This document shows positions 58,962 through 64,000 of a DNA stretch of 64,000 bases, in pieces. How positions within the stretch are numbered: the stretch's first letter is position 1; the number at the start of each line of letters is the position of its first letter. The position numbers and the translations under genes are program-made. Source of the stretch: JAXDLW01 sp050998755 (GTDB lineage Bacteria > Chloroflexota > Dormibacteria > DASZGP01); contig JBPCPW010000099.1 of assembly GCA_050998755.1 (NCBI GenBank), positions 31,095-95,094 of the forward strand, read 5' to 3'. Below the pieces are notes generated by a model, which was not told where the DNA came from, did not search any database, and was given only the letters and a program-made list of their open reading frames with translations.

Positions 58962-59542
58962 GATTCTTCCTCCAGCAGGAGGCGGGCCAGCTGGCGCCTT
59001 CCGCGGTGAATCCTCGACATCACCGTGCCCAGCGGCACGTCCAGCACCTCGGCAATCTGGCGGTAGGGCATGTCCTCGCCGGCGAACAACCTGAGCGGTA
59101 CCGCGTTCTCCGTCGGTAGACGGCTCAACGCCACCATGATCTGCTCGCGTTTGAACCGGCGCATGACCGTTGGCTCGACGTCCATTGGACTTACCGGGTC
59201 GATACCTGCGGACTCTTCATGCTCCCCGAGATCGCTGATGGAGATGACCCTTGGCCTGCGGCTGTCGGCCCGCCAGCGCTTCTGCTGGATGCGCCGGGCG
59301 ATGGTGAAGAGCCAGGCGCGGGCATCGGTCCCCGGCGTGTAGCGATCCTCGAACCTCAGCGCCCGGGCCATGGTCTCCTGGACCAGGTCGTCGGCGGCGT
59401 CGGGATCCCTGGTCAGCGCGCGGGCAAAGCGCAGCAGCGACGGTTGCACGGTGAGCAACTCGTCACGCAGCCCAAGGGGCGGCGGTTCGGATCCGCCGCC
59501 GCCCTCAGGCACCCGACCGGTGACGTGCGGACCATCGTCCAT
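58958..59542 (-). CDS. ECF-family RNA polymerase sigma factor
   Basis: A 194-residue sigma-70 group 4 (RpoE-like) factor. Region 2 (about 30-100) contains PSLLRFARALTRDPDAADDLVQETMARAL and the promoter-melting region DARAWLFTIARR. Region 4 (about 140-190) contains LPTENAVPLRLFAGEDMPYRQIAEVLDVPLGTVMSRIHRGRRQL (two parts), the helix-turn-helix that reads -35. The partner anti-sigma is coupled downstream by a four-base overlap. ATG 59542 is chosen over 59569 because TACAGT lies seven bases upstream. The regulon and signal are unknown; the gene order sigma-anti-sigma fits autoregulation. Confidence 0.94.
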   Translation of the reverse strand: MDDGPHVTGRVPEGGGGSEPPPLGLRDELLTVQPSLLRFARALTRDPDAADDLVQETMARALRFEDRYTPGTDARAWLFTIARRIQQKRWRADSRRPRVISISDLGEHEESAGIDPVSPMDVEPTVMRRFKREQIMVALSRLPTENAVPLRLFAGEDMPYRQIAEVLDVPLGTVMSRIHRGRRQLARLLLEEES

Positions 59543-59549
59543 GACCCGA

Positions 59550-59555
59550 ACTGTA
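59550..59555 (-). promoter_or_regulatory. Putative -10 element for the ECF sigma gene
   Basis: TACAGT on the minus strand, seven bases before ATG 59542. If the gene were transcribed by its own ECF form, a different promoter would be expected; this is a housekeeping-type element. Confidence 0.45.
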
Positions 59556-59621
59556 GTGGCCTGCGGCACACTGACTGCTACCCCGATCGGCGCCTGATAT
59601 TCCCTTGGGCTCTGTTTCGGC

Positions 59622-59627
59622 TATGGT
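59622..59627 (+). promoter_or_regulatory. Putative -10 element for the zinc-ribbon methyltransferase gene
   Basis: TATGGT, seven bases before ATG 59635; no ribosome-binding site. Confidence 0.45.
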
Positions 59628-59634
59628 CGCCTGC

Positions 59635-60480
59635 ATGGCTGAGCCGAAGCGCGGGGGAGGGCGCCGTGGCACCGACGCGGCCGCGCTGATTCCCGCCGGG
59701 GTCCTGGCATGTCCCCAGTGCCATCGCCCGATGAGGCAATCGGCGGGGCGCCTGCGGTGCTCCCGGGGCCACCATTTCGAAAGCGTCGGCGGCATCTACG
59801 ACCTCTGGCCAACCAGCGTCCCCACTCCCGATGTCGACTGGTTCGCCACCCCCTATGGGCTGCTCTACGACGCGGCGATCAAGGAACGGTGGCTGGCGCG
59901 ACTCGGGGCTCGCGCGGGGTGGGGTACTGACATCGACCGCATGTACCGGATGATGGACGCGGGCGTCAATACCGGTCCCAGCGAAGTGGTGCTCGACGTC
60001 CCGGTCGGGGGGGCTCCGCCGCTCCGAGCCGCCCCCGGGCGGTTGCGCGGAACCTACATCGGCATTGACCTCAGCATGGAGATGCTGCGCCGGGCCGACA
60101 CCGAGAGAAAGGCGGAGAACCTGACCAACGTGGTCCTTGCGCGTGGTGATATCACGCACCTGCCCCTGGCCGGCGGGTCAGTCGACCGCGCCCTCTGCTT
60201 CAACGGGCTGCACGTGATCCCCGACAAGGCGGCCGCGCTCGGCGAGTTGCACCGTGTGTTGAAACCCGGTGGCCGGCTCACGGGCAACGTGGTCATCAGC
60301 GACACCAGCCCGCGCGGGATGCTGTTGCGGCCGTGGTTCAGCCGCAGCTGGCTCTTCTTCCACCCCCCCGACCCCGCCGAGCTCAGGCGTCTCGCGCTGG
60401 AGGCCGGATTTTTGCGCTGGGACCAGCAGCGCGAGGGATCGATGCTCTATTTCGAGGCTGAGCGGGGCAGGGTCCGGTAG
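59635..60480 (+). CDS. SAM-dependent methyltransferase with N-terminal zinc ribbon
   Basis: A 281-residue methyltransferase. The N-terminal ribbon has Cys26, Cys29, Cys42 and His46 (CPQCHRPM, then RCSRGHHFE), resembling the Trm112-like ribbon of RlmA-type rRNA methyltransferases but lacking clear RlmA-type specificity. The catalytic Rossmann domain has VVLDVPVGG (motif I is GxPxGG rather than GxGxG), GIDLSMEMLRRA, ARGDITHLPLAGGSVDRALCFNGLHVI and ELHRVLKPGG. Start ATG 59635 follows TATGGT by seven bases. The 3' end overlaps the convergent CocE-like gene by 34 bases. Substrate unknown. Confidence 0.85.
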   Translation: MAEPKRGGGRRGTDAAALIPAGVLACPQCHRPMRQSAGRLRCSRGHHFESVGGIYDLWPTSVPTPDVDWFATPYGLLYDAAIKERWLARLGARAGWGTDIDRMYRMMDAGVNTGPSEVVLDVPVGGAPPLRAAPGRLRGTYIGIDLSMEMLRRADTERKAENLTNVVLARGDITHLPLAGGSVDRALCFNGLHVIPDKAAALGELHRVLKPGGRLTGNVVISDTSPRGMLLRPWFSRSWLFFHPPDPAELRRLALEAGFLRWDQQREGSMLYFEAERGRVR

Positions 60481-62546
60481 GTAAGGCCGGCGACTGCCAG
60501 CGCCCCGAGGACCAGGAGCAGCGCCGCCCCGGCCAGCAGCGCGACGCCGCGGCTCCCAGGTGGCGCGCCGGCAGCGGTGTTGGGCAGCACCCGGGGAACG
60601 GTCGCGCTGGTGGTGACCGGGGCCGGGATCGTCGGGATCTGGGTCGAGTCGACCGGCAGGCTGAAGGTCGCGGCATCCGCCCCACCGGTGGCCAGGGTGA
60701 TGACGTCGGGGGCCCGGTTATTGCCCGACGTCATGTCTGTCGCGGCAATCTCCAGCCGGACGCGGTGTCCGATCGCAAAACGGTGCGCGAAGCCCGCGAG
60801 TTGGAAGTCGACCGCTCGGCCCGGGTCGAAAACACGCACCGGCGAGATCAGCCGCTTGATCAGCTCGGCGCTGCCGTCGGGCGCCACGTCGAACACCTTG
60901 CCGTAGAAGACGACCGCAGACCCGGTGGCCGAGCCCAGGTGCAGATGGGCGGTGGGGACGCCGACCGAGACCACGTCGCGAGCGAATGCCGGGGAGGTGA
61001 AATCGGCGTATTCACAGGTCGGCGAGACGCATGGGGGGTTGGTGGGGGCGACGCCGCTGAAGGGGGAGGGCGCTCCGCCCGGCAGGCTGCATGTCGAACA
61101 CTGGAAGTTCGAGGTCTCGGTGTAGCTGGCCGGCTCCCCGCCGGCGGGGTTGATCAGCGTCGCGGTCCCCACCACCACCGGCTGTCCGGGCAGCACCAGA
61201 TCTGATGCGCCGGAGAGGGACATGACCACCGAGGACTGGTTGGGGAAGGTGGATGCCGTTCCATACGCGGTCGCCGCGGAGCCCTTATGGTCGTAGGGAA
61301 CCCAGTCCCGGAAGTAGGCGAACGTGGGCCCGGTGTCAGTGCCGGTGTCCAGACGCAGGTAACGGTTGAACCAGGCCAGCAGGCGCTGCGGGATGTAGTT
61401 CTGGTTGGGGTTGCTGACGTCGCCACCAAAGGCATCGTCCTCACCGGGCTGGTCGGGGTACCCGTGGCCGTTGGAGTGCCAGAGCATCTTCACAGGGACG
61501 CTGCGCGCTTTGATCGCGCGGTAGCTGGCGATGGCGTCATTGAGATTGAACAGGGTGTCCTCCTCGCCCTGGCCGAGAAGGGTGGGGATGTTGAGCCCTC
61601 CGCTGACCTGGTCGAAGCTGCTCCCCCCGTTGAAATAGCTGGCCGGTGAGGAGTTGTCGACCAGCGCCTTGGCGGGGCTCGGCGAGTTGGTGGCAACGGC
61701 CTGGATATACGCATTGCACAGCCGCGGGTCGTAGCCCGGGCAGGGCAGCTGGCCCGGTAACCCGCCCTGGCCGCTGCCATTCCCGGAGAACGGTTGGGTC
61801 AACCCAGACGCGAAGAACAGCGAGGTCCACTCGGTCTTGAGGATTCCGCAACAGGGCAGCGTCTGGAACTGGTAGTTGGAGCGCAGGTTGTTCGGTCCCA
61901 GTGAGTACTCCAGCGAGTTCCAGGTCCGGAAGGGTGTGATGGCGTCCACCCGCTGGTCGAACTCGGCAACCTCGAGCTGGATGGCGCCGCCGTAGGATCC
62001 TCCCGTCAGCCCAATCCGAGGATCACCAGCGGCGTCCTTGAGGACGTAGTCCTGGGCCGCCAGAACGTCGATCAGCCGGCGGGCATTCTTGACGTCGAAC
62101 TCGGGCGAATCGAGCTCGATCGTCCCCGCCGAATGCCCAAATCCCTCGCTGGTGAACGGCAGGTAGACATAGCCGTGACTGGCGAAGAACTTGCCCAGGG
62201 GCGCGCCGGAGCTGTCGTCCTTGGCCCCGCCAAAGCCGTTGAAATACATGATCGCGGGTTGCGGAGTCGCCGCGGTCGCGTTGTCGGGTAGGTAGATGTC
62301 GTAGTCGATGTCCGCGCTGTTGGCGTTGGTCGGGCCGTTCATGACGTGGAGACGGGCCGGGTGCAGGACCACGTAGTGGCAGGTCCCGAGGGCGGCGCAG
62401 CCGCTGGCCGGGGCGGGGACGCCGCTGCTGAAATGCGTCGTCAATGTCCGTGGGGCGGCCGCGCCGGGAGCGCTCGCCGGCAGCGCCGAAAAGACCACGG
62501 CCAGCGGGATGGCGGCCACTCCCCTGGCCCAGAGGCGATTCATCAT
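60447..62546 (-). CDS. Secreted CocE/S15-type hydrolase with LPNTA sorting-like tail
   Basis: A 699-residue exported serine hydrolase of the X-Pro dipeptidyl-peptidase/CocE family, which cleaves peptides or acyl esters. The signal peptide is GVAAIPLAVVFSALPASAPG. The nucleophile elbow is GLTGGSYGGA, the Asp lies near GQGEEDTLFN and the His near WHSNGHGYP. The C-terminal jelly-roll domain includes RLEIAATDMTSGN. The end reads PRVLPNTAAG, a hydrophobic segment and a weakly basic tail, like the BNR protein's. ATG 62546 and 62543 are both possible; TACGAT lies six and nine bases before them. It overlaps the zinc-ribbon methyltransferase by 34 bases. Confidence 0.85.
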   Translation of the reverse strand: MMNRLWARGVAAIPLAVVFSALPASAPGAAAPRTLTTHFSSGVPAPASGCAALGTCHYVVLHPARLHVMNGPTNANSADIDYDIYLPDNATAATPQPAIMYFNGFGGAKDDSSGAPLGKFFASHGYVYLPFTSEGFGHSAGTIELDSPEFDVKNARRLIDVLAAQDYVLKDAAGDPRIGLTGGSYGGAIQLEVAEFDQRVDAITPFRTWNSLEYSLGPNNLRSNYQFQTLPCCGILKTEWTSLFFASGLTQPFSGNGSGQGGLPGQLPCPGYDPRLCNAYIQAVATNSPSPAKALVDNSSPASYFNGGSSFDQVSGGLNIPTLLGQGEEDTLFNLNDAIASYRAIKARSVPVKMLWHSNGHGYPDQPGEDDAFGGDVSNPNQNYIPQRLLAWFNRYLRLDTGTDTGPTFAYFRDWVPYDHKGSAATAYGTASTFPNQSSVVMSLSGASDLVLPGQPVVVGTATLINPAGGEPASYTETSNFQCSTCSLPGGAPSPFSGVAPTNPPCVSPTCEYADFTSPAFARDVVSVGVPTAHLHLGSATGSAVVFYGKVFDVAPDGSAELIKRLISPVRVFDPGRAVDFQLAGFAHRFAIGHRVRLEIAATDMTSGNNRAPDVITLATGGADAATFSLPVDSTQIPTIPAPVTTSATVPRVLPNTAAGAPPGSRGVALLAGAALLLVLGALAVAGLTYRTLPRSASK

Positions 62547-62552
62547 GGTGTC

Positions 62553-62558
62553 ATCGTA
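62553..62558 (-). promoter_or_regulatory. Putative -10 element for the CocE-like gene
   Basis: TACGAT on the minus strand, six bases before ATG 62546 and nine before the adjacent ATG 62543. Confidence 0.4.
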
Positions 62559-62614
62559 ATCCGCCGTGGTCCGCTCCCGGGCGGCTCCGCTTGCGACGGC
62601 AGTTGGCCCTCAGG

Positions 62615-62646
62615 CATAATCGCAATCTCCTACTGATTAGGTAGGA
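62615..62646 (+). promoter_or_regulatory. Sulfurtransferase promoter with operator-like inverted repeat
   Basis: CATAAT at 62615-62620 is a possible -10. Just downstream, TCCTAC (62628-62633) and GTAGGA (62641-62646) form an inverted repeat with a 7-base spacer; an AAT flanks each side. The form resembles Rrf2-family (IscR/CymR-like) operators found before sulfur genes, which would repress by blocking transcription, but this is inference. Confidence 0.45.
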
Positions 62647-62703
62647 ATTGCTTTGGGGTGGCGCGACGCCGCCCCCTTCGGTAGGCATGGAGGCCAAAAA
62701 GTT

Positions 62704-63570
62704 ATGAATCAGTACGCAAACCCCGACGCCCTGGTCTCCACCGAGTGGGTTGCCGACCAGCTCAAGAGCGGCAATATCAAGCTGGTCGAAGTCGATGAGG
62801 ACACCGAGGCCTACGAGCGCGGGCACATCGCCGGGGCCACCTCCCTGCATTGGCGGGATGAGTTGCAGGACGAGCTCATCCGTGACGCCGTCAGCAAGGA
62901 GAAGTTCGAAAAGCTGATGAGCCGCAAGGGCATCGGCAATGGCGACCTGGTGGTGCTCTACGGCGGCAACAACAACTGGTTCGCGGCGTACGCCTACTGG
63001 TACTTCAAGCTCTATGGCCACGACACCGTCAAGCTGATGAACGGCGGCCGCAAGAAGTGGGAGCTCGAGGGCCGCGAGCTGAGCGGTGAGAAGCCCGCAC
63101 TGAGCGCGACGCGGTACACCGCCCAGGAGCCGGACATGTCTATCCGGGCCATGCGCGACGAGGTCATCAGCAAGGTGGGCAAAACGCCGATGGTCGACGT
63201 CCGGTCGCCTGACGAGTTCAGCGGCAAGCTGTCGGCGCCCGCCCACCTACCCCAGGAGCAGGCCCAGCGCAAGGGTCACATCCCGGGTGCGAAAAACGTG
63301 CCCTGGTCCAAGGCCGCCAACGAGGACGGCACCTTCAGGTCGCTCGAGGAGCTGCAGCGCCTGTATGTCGACGAGCTGGGCCTGGACAAGGGAACCGAGA
63401 CCATCGCCTACTGCCGGATCGGCGAGCGCAGCTCCCACACCTGGTTCGTGCTTCGGGAGTTGCTGGGCTTCCAGAACGTGAAGAACTACGACGGCTCGTG
63501 GACGGAGTACGGCTCGCTGGTCGGGGTGCCCATCGCCAAGGAGCACGTCGACGAGCCGGCCTCGGCCTGA
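62704..63570 (+). CDS. Thiosulfate/3-mercaptopyruvate sulfurtransferase
   Basis: A 288-residue double-rhodanese enzyme that moves sulfane sulfur from thiosulfate to cyanide or a thiol acceptor. The N-terminal rhodanese domain has GHIAGATSLHWRDELQD and YGGNNNWFAAYAYWYFKLYG. The C-terminal domain has the catalytic Cys237 in YCRIGERSSHTW, whose CRxGxR loop is the thiosulfate-type form. Full length (family ~280). The start ATG 62704 has GGAGG about ten bases upstream, on a transcript starting after the CATAAT element. The stop overlaps the DUF1416 start by one base (TGATG). Mobilised sulfur may serve cofactor synthesis. Confidence 0.92.
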   Translation: MNQYANPDALVSTEWVADQLKSGNIKLVEVDEDTEAYERGHIAGATSLHWRDELQDELIRDAVSKEKFEKLMSRKGIGNGDLVVLYGGNNNWFAAYAYWYFKLYGHDTVKLMNGGRKKWELEGRELSGEKPALSATRYTAQEPDMSIRAMRDEVISKVGKTPMVDVRSPDEFSGKLSAPAHLPQEQAQRKGHIPGAKNVPWSKAANEDGTFRSLEELQRLYVDELGLDKGTETIAYCRIGERSSHTWFVLRELLGFQNVKNYDGSWTEYGSLVGVPIAKEHVDEPASA

Positions 63571-63881
63571 TGAGCAGCAGCTGCGTCGCGGCGCCCGCCG
63601 ACTTCGTCGGCGATAACGCCATCTTCGGCACCGTGGTCCGGGACGGCCACCCGGTCGACGGTGCCTACGTGCGCCTGACCGGGTCCCAGGACGAGTTCGT
63701 GGCCGAGATCCGCACCCTGGACGACGGCACGTTCAAGTTCTGGGCCGTGCCGGGTGAGTGGCGGGTGTCCTGCCTGGCCCCCGGCGCCGAGCGGCTGGAG
63801 CAGGTCGTCTCGCTGGCCACCAGGGCATCCGCCGAAGTTAGCTTCCAGCTGGGGGCTCAGGCTGCACAGATTCCAAGGTGA
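63570..63881 (+). CDS. DUF1416 protein
   Basis: A 103-residue protein of the DUF1416 family, an all-beta domain found mainly in actinobacteria, usually directly after a sulfurtransferase gene. Visible family pattern: IFGTVVRDGHPVDGAYVRL, DDGTFKFWAVPGEWRVS and SCLAPGAER, resembling carboxypeptidase-regulatory-like (transthyretin-like) beta sandwich repeats. No catalytic residue is recognised. The ATG overlaps the sulfurtransferase stop by one base, so it is translationally coupled and probably works with it, for instance as a partner or acceptor. Function unestablished. The last 119 bases of the window (63882-64000) hold no feature that I can support. Confidence 0.88.
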   Translation: MSSSCVAAPADFVGDNAIFGTVVRDGHPVDGAYVRLTGSQDEFVAEIRTLDDGTFKFWAVPGEWRVSCLAPGAERLEQVVSLATRASAEVSFQLGAQAAQIPR

Positions 63882-64000
63882 CGCGACAGGTAGGGCCCTC
63901 GGCGGGGCCTGACGCCACGGGGGCGTTGCACCTGGCTTGACGGCCGGGTGGCAGCGCCCTCTGACGTTTAGTTCGTGACGTTCCCGGCCTCGACCTCAGC

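Noticed and set aside
1..64000. tRNA, rRNA, CRISPR arrays, insertion sequences and prophage
   Set aside because: No cloverleaf, rRNA core, regularly spaced direct repeats with unique spacers, transposase or phage structural genes were seen by eye.
63882..64000. Start of another gene at the right edge
   Set aside because: No start, ribosome-binding site or open frame long enough to support a call before the window ends.

Overview
This is a GC-rich (roughly two thirds G+C by eye), gene-dense chromosomal window with short intergenic gaps. The organism looks like a single-membraned, actinobacterium- or Chloroflexota-like bacterium. A soil lineage such as Candidatus Dormibacterota would fit, but I cannot fix the phylum from sequence alone. 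Support comes from the rplI-dnaB-purA order, lipoproteins and large secreted enzymes with C-terminal membrane anchors, a class A penicillin-binding protein, a thiosulfate sulfurtransferase next to a DUF1416 gene (an actinobacterial pairing), and many starts placed 6-12 bases after a TANNNT hexamer, the layout of leaderless mRNAs. No rRNA, tRNA, CRISPR array, prophage or insertion sequence was seen.

Layout. 1-4.3 kb: a minus-strand replication and translation block (purA, dnaB interrupted by a LAGLIDADG intein, rplI, a YkvA-like membrane protein). 4.4-10.2 kb: two M20 peptidases flank an MFS exporter and a YbdK-type carboxylate-amine ligase, followed by a CHAP peptidoglycan hydrolase. 10.4-14.0 kb: a glycosyltransferase, two methyltransferases and an alpha/alpha-toroid protein, probably one surface or secondary-metabolite pathway. 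14.1-20.7 kb: an orphan response regulator, an FAD oxidoreductase, acyl-CoA dehydrogenase, TetR and thiolase genes, and a copper-type cupredoxin lipoprotein. 20.7-26.7 kb: uppP, then an operon of M1 aminopeptidase with HEAT repeats, hemE and hemH. 26.7-32.5 kb: two lipoproteins and a branched-chain-type ABC importer in which permease LivM and ATPase LivG are fused and no LivF is present.

32.4-45.0 kb is the most distinctive region. It holds a secreted protein, a channel-like membrane protein, a ceramidase-like enzyme, two paralogous penicillin-acylase-family hydrolases and a BNR/sialidase-like protein. Four of these, plus a CocE/S15 hydrolase at 60.4-62.5 kb, end in a short PxT[A/S] motif, a hydrophobic segment and a mostly basic tail, resembling sortase-type sorting signals.

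45.1-54.8 kb: a GMC oxidoreductase, a Pat-like acetyltransferase coupled to an acyl-CoA synthetase, two penicillin-binding proteins, an SDR enzyme, and a class II Fic protein whose promoter carries four regularly spaced inverted half-sites. 55-64 kb: a monoacylglycerol-lipase-like hydrolase, an orphan VirB4-type ATPase, an ECF sigma/anti-sigma pair, a zinc-ribbon methyltransferase, the CocE hydrolase, and a sulfurtransferase-DUF1416 pair preceded by an operator-like inverted repeat.
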